Part shown: positions 21,584 through 32,699 of the stretch, in pieces
Position numbering within the stretch: position 1 is the stretch's first letter
Layout: every line of letters starts with the position of its first letter
NCBI GenBank assembly: GCA_031308135.1
Contig: JAHLJT010009419.1
Span: 66,771,723-66,835,722 of the forward strand
Reading direction: 5' to 3'
DNA: 64,000 nucleotides
From: Acheta domesticus
Taxonomy: Eukaryota > Arthropoda > Insecta > Orthoptera > Gryllidae
Position numbers and translations under genes: made by a program
Notes under the pieces: model-generated
The model's input: only the letters and a program-made list of their open reading frames with translations
Told to the model about the DNA's origin: nothing
Databases searched by the model: none

Positions 21584-22487
21584 ACGTAAGGCATATATTC
21601 AGTCGCGATTGTAGTGAATTCCTTCTTGAAACACTCTACCTGTCATGATGGTCTTCGCCTCACCGGTCATGCACTGGGTCTACAGAATAAGGCAAGTTCG
21701 CTGTCGGGAACGCTTTTTCAATTCCCATAGAAAGGACCATCCCCAGGGGAAATCATCGGCCGCAGAGGACATAATACTCGTGGAGTCTGAAAACCAGTTG
21801 CACCTGCACCTGCACACCAGTTTACTGAAGGTACTCACGTCCATAGTGACACAATGGGCGGAGAAAGCACTGCCAAGCTCTTGGTTGAAAGCACTGCCAA
21901 GCTCGAGTGATCCACCAGTTGGGCCCCTAACCGCTGACCTTGCGGCCGTTTTGGGGGAAGTGAACACGACTGCAAAGACTCAAACATAGAATTCTAATGG
22001 GAGAATTGAAATCACCTGTTAAATTGTATGGATTTTCGATTTACCTTTTAGGTCGTCTCAAACTCGCATCGTTATTGCCAACATGAGCGCAGTGAAGGGA
22101 CGGATGGGAGAGTCCGATCTACCCGAGTCTCGACCCGGGTGGCCCTCGTTGGGCTCTTGATTTCCTGGAGTCAGTGTTCGATCTATTGAGTAGGGCTTGC
22201 TCCTGGCGCATTGTGAGTGATGCTTCATTCGACTCCGGTGCTATTCCGGAAAACTGGTGGCTCTGAGCTGTTAGCGTGCCGGAGCATTAATGTACCCGAA
22301 GGGGGTGTGGATTAGAGACAAAAGGCCAAGGTGCCTGCTCTGAGTCAATTCTCCTGGTAGGAAACTAAAGAGTACTTGAGCGGCTCTTCCTCCCTTGATT
22401 GCAAAGATATCAATATAAAAATGAAGACCGCAAGCTACCTCTGACAACGTGAAAGGTCAATTCTAAGACTATCTCCTTGAGACGGGG
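21584..22487. other. Unassigned, moderately GC-rich segment
   Basis: A 114-residue plus-strand frame (21645-21989) has no recognisable domain. Part of it comes from a local direct repeat ('gcactgccaagctc' at about 21870 and 21892). The region around 22090-22350 (with 'cgagtctcgacccgggtgg') looks like repeat or element DNA, but I could not assign it. Confidence 0.35.
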
Positions 22488-22620
22488 CACCGTATTCAAT
22501 TCAATTCAATTATGCCTTATTTACATGGCAAGACTCAAGCCATCATAACTGCTCTTCCATCTTATCAAGTGAATTCTCTTACGCACCTTTCACCATCTAG
22601 CTGAGAAAGAATAAATCACA
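22488..22620 (-). mobile_element. Truncated LINE 3' end with (TTGAA)n tail
   Basis: On the minus strand, 'cttgagtcttgccatg' and 'taaataaggc' lead into a pentanucleotide repeat (ttcaa on the plus strand, about 22496-22510). A short unique 3' UTR ending in a microsatellite instead of poly(A) is usual for CR1/L2-type LINEs. Only the last ~120 bases are present, with no coding sequence. Confidence 0.35.
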
Positions 22621-22649
22621 CGGATCCTACCTTTGAAGCGGGTGATTTG

Positions 22650-22862
22650 AATTTAGCTCAGAGGTTTCTTTTAGGTTTGAGGGGGGTTTCCATGCAGTAA
22701 CTCTACAACATGGGACAACCGGCTTTACTTCCTCCCGGAAGGAAGGCATATAAAAGATATTTTCGCCCTTAAAAATATATGGCTTTGGTCGGGTTTGAAA
22801 CCGCATACTTAGGTTTAACACCCCGATACGCAACCGTTATACCACCGCAGCTGCTAAATCCT
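22650..22862 (-). mobile_element. SINE-B copy (tRNA-derived)
   Basis: Read on the minus strand, the head contains a perfect pol III A box (TGGTATAACGG) and a B-box-like GGTTTCAAACC ~35 bases on. The body has 'tttttaagggcgaaaat', 'cttccttccgggaggaagtaaa' and 'tgtcccatgttgtag'. The same body motifs occur in the same order at 30420-30620 on the minus strand. No coding capacity. Confidence 0.6.
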
Positions 22863-23720
22863 AGGCTAGACTTGACCAATGCGACGGACGTTGGTTGCTA
22901 AGTCCCCCTGAAAGATTCGAGGGACAACTGTACAGCAGCCGTAAAACAGGTCGAGCAAACCGATAAGGTAGAGCTGATCATAAATAAAAGAAAATCTAAT
23001 GTAACCTAAAGTGATATTGAGAGAGTTAAAAAAAACACTACGTAAAATAGAATGTAAACATATTAAAACACTATTGAACATTTAAGAAGATAAAACTATG
23101 TGGTGTATGGGGAAGAGAAGAACTGTATTTATATTCAAAGGCAAAGAAAGAGACAATACCAGCATTTGCTCACTGGATGAAGAGAAAATAGGAAGAGATC
23201 ATGGACGCCGAGACTGTTTGCAATACTTGTTACATGCATGTTAAAACTTAAAAGAAACAAGTCCGATTCATGTCTTGACAAATTAAGGTAATTTGTGAAA
23301 AAGAGAATAGCATCCATTACTTTATTAACATAGTAATTGATAAAAAAGTAATCTTCTGGATATGCTGAAACCCAGAAAACATCCAGTTATGTTGTTATTT
23401 TTTTATTTCAAAATAATTGTTCTTTTTTAATTAATTATTTATCAACGTCGTGGTTATTAGCGACTATTAACAGTAACAGATACAATATTATATTACATAT
23501 ACAATTGGATACAGGATTAAATCAGCATTACGTAAAGTTGAAGTAATTTTACTAGTAACAATGGTTTTAAGTTATGCCGGGTAAACCTTAAATTAAGTTT
23601 CCTTTATTTATGTTGGGACTTATATTTCCAGACAACATCCAAAACTTTACTTTCATTTTATTTTATTTACACTTCTATAATCTTTTTATGCATAAATCCT
23701 TATAACATCGATTTTAGTTC
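22863..23720. other. AT-rich intergenic DNA, nothing recognised
   Basis: Short frames only; no repeats matched to other parts of the window. Confidence 0.5.
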
Positions 23721-24250
23721 CTCTCTAGCCTAGTGTTAGGCTGGAGGTGGCTCGTGTTTAATAGCTACCGATGGAGAGCGTCGCCTGTGAGTGTTCCGAA
23801 CTCACCGCGAGAGGGCGTATCGCCCGCGCCCACGCCGCTACCAATTGTCTCTCGCGATTTTCGCCACTCCTACTATCGATCCGGGGCAGGGGGGGAGGGA
23901 ACGTATTGGCGCGTTGCCAGGCGAGGTGACAAACGGCCTATCGCGCGACAAATAGACCAGAGGTCCGTGTATTCCGTTCCAGGCGAATGCCAGAGCAGGC
24001 GCGATGAATGGCGAAAAGCCATTATTTAGTAGAGATTGGATTTTAAAGGGGACTGTTTTTGAAGTGTTTTCGAGGGTTTGGGTCAAAAGGTCACGTTAGC
24101 AAAACTCAAATTCTTGGATTTGATTTGTTTCCTTATTATTCGTGAATTGGCCAATGTCCTGAAAATGCGAAATGCTGGTGAATGGTGAAAAGCCAAACTA
24201 TTAGGGATGTGTGTTAAAGGGAATTTCTTTTTCAAAGGAATACTTCCCTG
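23721..24250. repeat. GC-rich block with a duplicated ~174-bp segment
   Basis: 23730-24020 is GC-rich with many CpGs. 'gaatggcgaaaagcca' at about 24005 recurs as 'gaatggtgaaaagcca' at about 24180. After each come similar A/G-rich stretches ('ttaaaggggactg' versus 'ttaaagggaattt'). It looks like the edge of an unclassified repeat. The overlapping short frames show no domain. Confidence 0.35.
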
Positions 24251-24359
24251 AACAAATGCCTTGCAGCCTTTTCACGGAAACTGTGCTCGTAGCCTTGGTT
24301 TGCTACGTCCCGTTCATTCATCAATGAGCTCAGATCGATATTAATGAATGACGAATGAT

Positions 24360-24470
24360 CGTGAAACCTCTCTCTCTCTCCCTCTCTTATTTCTCTCTCT
24401 GTAATGTTCAACTTTCTCTCTGTCACTTTTTCTTTCATGGTCATTCCCTCTCGCTTCCTCTCTCAGTGCT
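24360..24470. repeat. (CT)n-rich low-complexity stretch
   Basis: Several runs of 'tctctctctc' and 'ccctctc' between 24367 and 24465. Simple-sequence DNA; the open frames here come from it. Confidence 0.7.
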
Positions 24471-24574
24471 GAAGACATTTCCCCGAAAATCGTCTATCGA
24501 GTCTATCGAGTGGATTCTGGGAACTGACGGATTGAGGGTTTTTATCGTCGTCAGAGCAGCCGGCCTCTAGCATT

Positions 24575-24720
24575 CTCATTAATGTAGTGGCATCGTCCGC
24601 CTCAGCTACTCATCTTTTGTCGATTACTGGCTGGCGGCGGGATTCGAATCGACGAACTCTCAGTGGTAGTGTCAATTGCGCAACTACTATACTAACACAC
24701 ACAGACTAGTTTCTTCTGCT
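24575..24720 (-). mobile_element. tRNA-like SINE head
   Basis: On the minus strand, 'tagtatagtagttgcgc' resembles the A-box region and 'gattcgaatcccgcc' is a good B box, ~40 bases apart, in the order and spacing of a tRNA gene. No acceptor-stem pairing could be made, so it is a tRNA-derived repeat rather than a working tRNA. Confidence 0.5.
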
Positions 24721-26689
24721 AGAGAAAGTTTTAAAGATTTTTAAAGTGAATTCTTCAATGAACGGTGGGGGTCTTGACTGAAATCGACAACTACGTACGC
24801 ATGGGAGGACTTTGAGAGCTTATAACTCGAAGACTATCACCGATAAGCCTATGGTTATGATTATGATTATGGTTATGTTAGGGTGGCCTACGTGATAGCC
24901 AACCAGGCATAATAACCAATCCCCTCACGCCTCGTATCTCTTCTATCCAGCGGGCAAAGTTCGCCACGAAACGACTTCGTCTGGATTGCTGAATTGAGAT
25001 CGTAACTGTGAAAGGGTGTTATCGGGTCTTCGCAAAACAAGCGTGAATGTATAGGAGGATTATACATTTTCGAGTTTGAAGCTGAAAGGTCGAGTAAAGG
25101 AAAGTATTATAACATACAATTTTTATACAGTACCCGTTTTAACTTTTAAACCAGCTTTCATGTTTTTAACGTCATCGGGTCCAATGCTGAAAAGGAAAAA
25201 AGGTCAATATCAATGCAAGAAGCGTCACTAAATACACTGCATATCGACCGCTTTGGCGACTTTTAGAAGTTAAAATGTCTTATCTTCGACTCCCGAGGTC
25301 ACCTTTTGTGTCACAGCTTTCGCACCATTGAGGAGATCGCGATTGAAACCGTACTTCAGAAGCCTTGGAAGAATGCTTGTCGTGTGGAAAAGTTCTAAAA
25401 ATATTTTAAACCTTTACGCCCTGTGTGAGAACACGATTAGATTCAATTCTGAAACTGAAATAATGGGAAATTTTCTTGTCTTATCTCAACTTCTATTTCT
25501 CTCTTTTTGGACGAGAAAAAGCGTGTAACACTAAATGTTTGAGAAACAAAGACGATGTAAAACAAATGATCTCATAGGATGACACGAATCCCGAAATCCT
25601 GTTTCAAACTTTGCCTTTTTTTAACTTTCCGAATTTTTCTTCTTTTTAACATTCAGGCAGAAATAGACTCTTGAATATTTTTTAATAACTTTCTTAGTTA
25701 ATATCTATTATCGATACAATAAAATTATTGCAATATTCCTTCTCACCAATAAAGTAAATGCAAAATAAAACTACGCATTAATTTAATTAAATTTTATATC
25801 ATACAATTGATTGATTGGTTTCATGTAAAAAATCTTTCACAAATTACACAAAAATATTTTCTAAAATATTTAGTAAAGAGTCTTCAATATGAAACTATGT
25901 AATAACAGCGCTTTGTAGAAGCGTTTCCCTTATTTGTAAGATAAAAAACAAAAAGAATCTCTCTGCTACATGTCTAATAGTAAATCATGTGTTAACCTCT
26001 CTTTGGCTCCTCCTGGTGTCGGCAGTGCAATGCACTCTGTTCTGAAGTAATGTAATTACTTTGTAATTGCATCTAATTGAATATGCATTTGTTTCACGCT
26101 ATTATCGACAAATGAGACGCATTATTCCTTCCTGGAAACAAACATACTGCGTTGGATCACGCAAGATTGGAATACGCAAATGTACAATGTAACCGGCTTA
26201 ATTTATTTCTAAATTCTCATTTACCGCACGTATTCTGTACTGATTGAATTTGTTCGAGATTCAAAAGTGTGAATATAAACAAAAATAACACCTACCTGTA
26301 TTTATTTTGTATGATATTCAATTAAAATGTAATTACAGGAAGAAATGTCACATTTTAAAGGAATTCCATGCCAAAAAGGTTTTTTTGTTTTATTCGCATT
26401 TGTCGTTTTTGCACAAAAAAATCTTTATTTTGAGATGTAATTTCCCTGTTCGTTACCTTTACGCAGTTTTGTATATTTTTAATTTTACTATTTATATACA
26501 TTATACTATATGATATAAATGTATAAGTCATTTACGGATACTAAGTGGTTTGAAGAAAATATTCGATAAAAATTATGCTGGCTTAAAGTGTGTTGGAAAT
26601 TCTCCGTTGTGCAGATTTAAGAATATTTTATGTTAATCAGTCTGGCCAAAGGTGAAGTCTCGTCACTAACTTACACTCGCATAGCGAAG
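24721..26689. other. AT-rich intergenic DNA, no gene recognised
   Basis: Short frames without domains. A 'tggttatgattatgattatggttatg' type repeat occurs near 24850-24880. Nothing else could be assigned. Confidence 0.45.
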
Positions 26690-26890
26690 CATTTTGTTGT
26701 TAAGGCTTCATGTAAAGCACCCCAAAAATGAAATCAGGCGCTTCAAATTTAGGGGAGAGACAATCAATTTTGGTAAACATTTTTATCAAGGTTTAGTTGC
26801 TATCGTTCAGAGAGAGCAGACAGGTGATTGTACGTTTTGCCGTAAACCAATTTTTCGCTATCAAGGAGCCACAAATCGCTCATTCTGATT
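26690..26890 (-). repeat. Dispersed repeat family D, copy 3
   Basis: Inverted relative to the 13.5-kb copy. 'ggcttcatgtaaagc', 'caggcgcttcaaatt', 'caattttgg', 'ggtttagttgctat', a gacag-rich stretch and 'atcaaggagcc' follow in the same order as the reverse complement of 13560-13800. Diverged, with no ORF of interest. Confidence 0.4.
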
Positions 26891-27119
26891 ACACAACTTG
26901 TTGGAGGAAGTAATTAATTAAGCACATATTGGGAAACGGTTTATCCACGTTTTCTGCATTACGGTACTATAACACTTTTTTTTTTGTTGAAGTCACCGTT
27001 TTTCGGCAGCATTACAATATTTCCTTTATATTACGCAATTAGTATCCGAGAAAGTAAAAATAATGGTGCTACAACAGTACATACTCTCGGGCATTATTTC
27101 TAAATTTGAAATTTTGAAA

Positions 27120-27345
27120 AATTCAGAGAGTTCAATGAAACTGAAATCTGTGCCATTTTTTAAACATCTCTTTAATATTAGTTTGAAACTCCCAAAGCAT
27201 AGAGTTCATTCAGATCGATTGGATAATATCAAATTTTGAGAAAAACGGATGAACGATTTAGGCGCTATCATTGATTACAGACAGACAGAGATGATGTGCC
27301 GTCAATTGATTTATCATGGACCCACAAAACATGAATTGTGGCTAC
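27120..27345 (-). repeat. Dispersed repeat family D, copy 4
   Basis: Shows 'cagatcgattggataatat', 'gatttaggcgctatc', 'acagacagacagag' and 'catggacccacaaaacatg' in the order expected for an inverted family-D unit. The gacagaca run corresponds to the (GTCC)n run of the 13.5-kb copy. Highly diverged. Confidence 0.35.
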
Positions 27346-27509
27346 ATCGCGTGTTAGAGGATTTTTTTCTAAATTTAGCAACATACTTTTTCCACATTTT
27401 CTTTACCAGGGCCCTGCAATAAGAGTTTTTCTGTCGAAAATTTGCCATTTTTCAGCGCACTATTACATAACTTCCTCTTGCTACGAAGAACCTTCGTAAG
27501 AAGAGGAAG

Positions 27510-27860
27510 TAGAAAGAGAAGTTCCGGAGTGACATTTATACTAGCTCAATTCAATTATCGTGAAGTAAATGTTTATATTTCGAGTTTGCATTGACAATAC
27601 CAATTGTTTGGCAAATAAAAACAGCATTACAGTGTAAATTTATTTGCTCTGAAGCTATTCAAGTTAATTGATTCGAGAGTCCCTTTCAAGATTTCTTGAA
27701 AGATGTCTTTTTAAGAGTTGATGCTACTTTTACAACCCATATGCATGATACGGGACAGACAACTTTATTTTTCTTCATAAGAGTGTGAATTAACTCTTGA
27801 GCAGTGACACCAAGTCTTCCAAACCCGGAGCGTAATTTTCCTCTATTACGGTTGATAGGA
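27510..27860 (-). mobile_element. Diverged SINE-B-associated repeat
   Basis: 'ttccggagtgaca', 'cagcattacagtgtaaattt' and 'ttaattgattcgagag' match the corresponding order in 30240-30420 ('ttccgaagtaaca', 'cagcattatgttgcaaattc', 'ttaattcgaaagag'). The tRNA-like head is not recognisable in this copy. Confidence 0.3.
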
Positions 27861-28138
27861 TTGATTTACAAAATTGAGCGTCCATATTGCTAATTACTAT
27901 AGTTTCATTACTTACATATCCGATTGATTGTCAACGTGAAGAGTGAAAATCGCATTTCGGGTGTGTCAAACAAAGCACCGCCAATCGTTTAATAATGCAT
28001 AATTAACATTTCAGTAGTAGAGATAAGCTGTATTTACCATTTTATTTGAAAAAAAGAGTATCTGCTTTGCAGTTCAGTTCCACTTATATGTTAATTAAAA
28101 TACCGTTTAAATACAATCATTTGATCATATTTTTATTT

Positions 28139-28250
28139 TATTGATTGATTGATTGAGCCTGCAAAATCCCTTTAAGGGCAAAGGCCTGCTGTTTTATCAG
28201 GGTGAAAAGTTGGCTTTCTCGTTTACATAATATGAAATTGCTACTGCACA
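28139..28250 (-). mobile_element. Short LINE/SINE 3' end with (TCAA)n tail
   Basis: On the minus strand a short segment ('tgcccttaaagggattttgc') ends in four TCAA units (plus strand 'ttgattgattgattga'). Such tails mark the 3' ends of CR1/L2/RTE-type elements or SINEs that borrow them. No coding sequence remains. Confidence 0.3.
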
Positions 28251-29740
28251 AAGTTGCACAAAATAAATTACATAAAGTTACACCAATTTGTTTTAATCAT
28301 ATAATGCAACATAATAAACATTTAATAGTAAGCTTTACATTTTTAAAACAATATATACAACATACAATATTTGTTTAAACCCTATAGGGTTTAAACTCCC
28401 TACCCTCTAAACTCACATTCTGCAGTGAAGATAACTCATTTCACCTAAAAATATACCTAAATACCGAAGTATTTTGAATGATTACTTATGTATAAAAATA
28501 TATTACATGGGTCTGAGTCTTTGCGGTATCACTCGCGTTCCTAGGGGATACCATTGAAACAGGATAGGGAATTTCATCTATTAAAATCAGTGGCGTAGGC
28601 TTAATGTATATGAGTCATATTTTGCATCCCCAATAATTTCATCGTTTAAACCTTTCAATTACAAATCTTGTTTCTCTATCATATGTGTCTCTGTTTCTTA
28701 AGTACCTTGTGCTTTCTAACAGGCGTTTGTCACCTAGTTATATGTTCAGAAGGCTTCATAAATTTTGCCGCTGGTGTTGCGTTTCGGCTGCCTCAACACC
28801 GCCTTCTCATTGGCGCTTCTGTATCTTCTCTCCTTTTCCCTAAGCCCCGCTCCTTTGGTAGAAGGGATGGAAATCCCAGCGGTGACATGCCAACATCTGT
28901 GGCCTCCAACAGCTGTGGAGTGCGAGGGTAAGACGACTTTATTTCACTGCTCATTTTTCTGCCAGCTGGACCCAGGCAAATTTCGTGCTGGTACAGCACT
29001 TCAATATAGCAAGTAACGAGACGGGGTTGTCAGCATGACGAAGAGCTGTTAAAAGCTCGTGAGTAGTAATTATTCGTGGTTGCCTGATTTTTCTCGTGTT
29101 GTTTTTATTGCGAATGTGCTAAATATTCTTGAAACTGTGTTTTATGTGTAGTAACATGATCTCTCATAGAGAATATCATAATTCCAAAACTGTAACGCGA
29201 TAATTAGTATTCAACAGTTTTCACATGGAAAGGTGCACATTACGAGCCCACAGTTTGTAGCAGTTGATGAATTACGTGTGGTAGGAAATGGTAGTCAAAA
29301 CTTCTTGTGCTGTAGAAAGGCTTCTAGAATCTTTAATTTTCATATACACCTGAAAACAGCGGAGAATACACTTCAAATTAAAACAATTGGTTTACATACA
29401 TGCTTTACTTACTCATTTTCCACATATTATATTTTTTGAAAGTTTTTGTTTTGAATATGACAACCAGAGAAAGAAACTAAATATTGACAATTCTCATAGA
29501 AACGCTACATAAGTACATTGCACATTAGAATACATGGTAGTAATTCTACAGTGCCAAGCAGACTATATATTTTGTAAATATTTGTTTACACCGTAGCTTC
29601 AAGACCGCATCCTCGTGCCTACGGAACAGCTGTGCCTACTGTTCAAAATATTCTACGATCGAATTTAATCCGGAGAATTTGTTGGTGAATGAGTATGACG
29701 GCTCAACAGGTTAACTAATATGTCATTCGAAATTGCAGAG
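28251..29740. other. Intergenic; one unproven exon-like segment
   Basis: A segment at about 28722-28928 is bounded by an acceptor-like 'ctttctaacag' and a donor-like 'gtaaga'. No frame across it matches a known domain, so it is not called as an exon. The perfect 24-base palindrome at 28373-28396 lies here. The remainder is AT-rich and unassigned. Confidence 0.35.
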
Positions 29741-30239
29741 TCCAAACTTTCCAAATTTCCTTTCATCTTGAAAAATAAGAAACACCGGCGTGACAAAAAC
29801 TATTCGATATGCGTTCTTTGCAGCGACAAAATTATTTGTTTTGTAAATGAAATTTGTATTAAAATTTAAATTTATTATCCCTAGAGATATTCAGAGTCAT
29901 TAATTTGAAAATGATTAATTGATTTGCGCATCCTATTTCAATTTTTTCTAAATACGTCTTTTAGGATTGAATTTTTTCACATGCCGTGAATCTACGGATG
30001 GCACTGACTGCCTTGCTATTGCTGAAGAAAGGTATATGAGTTCACAAATTCTTGATCTAAACATCCTATGATAAAATTTAAGCCCACGAAACTGACTTCA
30101 GCACTTTAATTAGTAAGTTAAAATATAGTACAGTTAGATTTTTATTTATTCCTTTGGTAAACAATTTACAAAAGAATTGTTTCTCCACCCGAAATCAATC
30201 ACGAGCTATTGTAAATTTTGTTAAACGTAGAAACATAAC

Positions 30240-30690
30240 ATTTTCCGAAGTAACACGAATATTAGCTCAGTGAAAAAGCTCGAAACAAAAGCTGACTTTC
30301 GGTTCACACTGACAAAACCGTTTTCTATCTCAATGAAAGCAGCATTATGTTGCAAATTCATTCGCTGGACCTCTTTAAATTCATTAATTCGAAAGAGACT
30401 TGTTGATTCCAGTGTTTTATTCTAATTTTTTCCCTCGGGGTATTTTTACGGTTGAGGTTTTATTTTTACATGCCATATAAATATACAACATGGAATAGAC
30501 TGCTTTAATTTCTTTCCGAAGGAAGAAGGAATCTTTGCCCTTAAAAGTCGTGTAATCACTACCAACCCGAATGACAAGAACGATGGTCCAGAATGCTAAC
30601 CATTCAGCCACCCAAAAATGCTCAAATAGTACTATTCCAAAATTCGTTTGCACTTGAAAAATACCAAGGTATTCCGGAATGACACGACTA
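30240..30690 (-). mobile_element. SINE-B copy with flanking repeat
   Basis: Read on the minus strand, the head has an A-box-like GGCTGAATGGTTAGC (about 30590-30604). The body then has 'ttttaagggcaaagattcc', 'cttccttcggaaagaaatt' and 'attccatgttgtat', co-linear with the 22650-22862 copy. Beyond the SINE core, 30240-30420 also resembles 27510-27700, so the repeat is longer than the SINE alone. Confidence 0.5.
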
Positions 30691-30699
30691 CCGGGTGAA

Positions 30700-31033
30700 C
30701 CCAATAATCCCGCCCCCAATGCCCATTTCCACTTCGCGCCGCCGTCATTTGTTTCACCACTGAATGCAGCAGCGCCCAATCCGTGGGCGGGGCGGGGTGA
30801 GGGTGGGGGGTGGAGGCTCCTCCCGAAAGCGGCCGCCCTCCGCCGCTGAGTGATGCGCGCCCATGGGTCCACCTGTGCGCACGCATACGGCCCTGGCGGC
30901 CCGCGCGCGCATTAGCACAGCCGGTCACGCGCGCTGGGCCGCGCCCTTTGTGCAGCCAGCCACGCCACGCACCGCACTGGCCCTGCCCTCGGTCTTGTTG
31001 GGATCGCGAACCAAATCGTTCCATTGACTGGCC
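30700..31033. other. CpG-rich island
   Basis: About 330 bases of high G+C with many undepleted CpGs ('gcccgcgcgcgcattag', 'gtcacgcgcgctgggccgcg'), unlike the surrounding AT-rich DNA. Frames on both strands are open here only because of composition. It may be a promoter-associated island or part of an unclassified element; no TSS or coding exon can be shown. Confidence 0.4.
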
Positions 31034-31041
31034 GATTTGTG

Positions 31042-31269
31042 TAGAGTTGTCAAGGTCGATGCCACGAAGGTGAGTCCGTGGCACGAGTGCCTCGCCTTCA
31101 CGTAGTTCGTCACCCCGCCACCAGAGACAACGCCACCATTATTGTAAAACGGCGTTATTGTGTGTATTAATAGTTTCTTTCCCGACGCTAGTTGCGCAGA
31201 GTAGCTCGTGGCATGCTACGAAGCCACGACGCGTGCTACTGCCCCCAGTAGAAGACCTTGACACCATTG
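31042..31269 (+). mobile_element. hAT-type MITE, copy 3 (228 bp)
   Basis: Starts tagagttgtcaaggtc and ends gaccttgacaccattg; flanked by gatttgtg (31034-31041) and gattagtg (31270-31277), an 8-bp duplication with one mismatch around a central T(T/A). The interior matches copy 1, including the 'gtggcacgagtgcc' palindrome and the 'acaacgcca' block. It abuts the 3' end of the next SINE-A copy. Confidence 0.75.
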
Positions 31270-31277
31270 GATTAGTG

Positions 31278-31790
31278 ACTCCGGGCGTCAACTTCTAACC
31301 TCATTAGTCCAGAAAGTGTAGTGCATGCTTTTGTCAAAGGAGGTGGTGGTGATCTTCCGAGAATTGGTGCCGACCTACCTGTCGGCTTGGGGATTCCTCA
31401 TCCAAGTATCTCAAACCAGCAGGACAGAGCACCAGTGGGGACAAGCTCTAAGCTTCCGACTCGTCTCCCGCCAATAGCGAGGTGCAAGTGTAAGTGAATG
31501 TAAGTAAAGGGCGAGAATAGGACACGGAAGAGGAACGAAAAATCGCGCGCTGTCTATGGCCCTCTTGATAAGGGTACTGCATGGCATTCGCGTGGTGTTG
31601 ATCGGAGAAATCACGGAAAACTACCGATCTGAGCAGCGGCCGCTAGAATTCTCCTCCAGACAGCGGCTAAATTTAACCTAGCTGCCTTGCTAGTGTCGAA
31701 AATCCTGACACTGCAGGGACTCGAATCCTAAGAACTCCCGGTCAGTGACACCAGTTGACGCCCTGAGACCCCTAAACCGGTCAGGCCAAA
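31278..31790 (-). mobile_element. SINE-A copy 2
   Basis: Read on the minus strand: tRNA-like head with 'gtctcagggcgtc' and a clear B box (ggattcgagtccc), then 'gagaattctagcgg', 'ctgctcagatcggtagtttt', 'agagcttgtccccactggtg', 'taggtcggcaccaatt', and the 3' block 'ctacactttctggactaatg' ending near 'agttgacgcccgg'. The CA microsatellite of other copies is replaced by a short degenerate run. It gives the best view of the head. Confidence 0.7.
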
Positions 31791-32214
31791 TCAAGACGTA
31801 ATAGGGGAAATAACAATGTGTGTTTATCCAGATGCTATTTCCTAAGACTTACCTGTATGTGAATTGAGTAATCGATTTTTATGTATTGGAGGTTATGATG
31901 GTATAAATGTTAAGAATGATGATAGAACAATATTGGAATGAGAGAATGAAGACATAAGAGAATCAGAAGTAAACATGTTGTCGGGAAATTCCGATTTAAC
32001 AATCACAAATTGAGTGCATATAATAAAATATAATATATTTGCAGAGGTCGCCAGCCAAATGAGACTCAATTCTTACGTCATTACGCTCTGCCCATTAACA
32101 TTGTTAACTTTTCTTGCTTGCAGAAATTTTGCTCCATCCTGGTCAAAATATAAACTCCCAATATTAGAACATGTATTGATATCTGGAGCTTACAACCACG
32201 TGCATATATGTGGT
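31791..32214. other. Intergenic, nothing recognised
   Basis: AT-rich, short frames only. Confidence 0.45.
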
Positions 32215-32408
32215 AGTCTATGTATAAGGGAAGAAGAGGAGACCATGATCAGGAAGGAAATATCGTCCGCTGTCTGAAGCTGGTTTGATGGTTTATTGAT
32301 CCAGCATTCGTCTGGTAGAAACCACGGAAAGCTTGCTATCAGAGGAGCTCCCCGAAAAAAACTAGCTATCCAGCTGATGTCGAAAACCCGCTACCGTCAG
32401 TATTAAAA
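32215..32408 (-). mobile_element. SINE-A copy 3 (partial, degenerate)
   Basis: 'ccagcattcgtctggtag', 'accacggaaagctt', 'ctagctatccagctgatg' and 'tcgaaaacccgctaccg' follow the minus-strand SINE-A order. The part nearest the head is cut at the MITE insertion at 32417, whose target (acctaggc) fits the SINE's B-box region. Confidence 0.5.
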
Positions 32409-32416
32409 ACCTAGGC

Positions 32417-32645
32417 CAGTGTTGTGAAGGTCGATGCCAAAAGCGGGAGTCTGTGGCACGAGTGCCACGACGAAATCGCCTCTCCACGTAGTACATAACC
32501 CCACCGCAAGAGACAACGCCATCACTATTGTAAAATGGCGGGATTACTAATAGTTTCCTCTCCCGACGCTAGTGGCGCAGAGAACTCGTGGCATGGCATG
32601 GTGCCGCGAAGTGTGCCACCGCCATCCGAGACCTTGCCACCACTG
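32417..32645 (+). mobile_element. hAT-type MITE, copy 4 (229 bp), inserted in SINE-A
   Basis: Begins cagtgttgtgaaggtc and ends gaccttgccaccactg; flanked by acctaggc (32409-32416) and ccctaggc (32646-32653), again an 8-bp target with central TA and one mismatch. The right terminus plus target ('accactgccctaggccag') is tandemly repeated just downstream to about 32685. Interior as in copy 1. Confidence 0.75.
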
Positions 32646-32699
32646 CCCTAGGCCAGACCACTGCCCTAGGCCAGCCCTAGGCCCTCGGCCAGAACATTG

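Noticed and set aside
21645..21989. 114-residue ORF as a host gene
   Set aside because: No domain, no splice context, and part of it is an internal direct repeat.
28668..29016. Possible exon between acceptor- and donor-like sites
   Set aside because: Splice-like sites occur often by chance and neither frame resembles a known protein.
30417..31084. ~150-residue minus-strand ORFs in the CpG-rich island
   Set aside because: They run across a SINE-B copy and GC-rich DNA; composition-driven, no domain.
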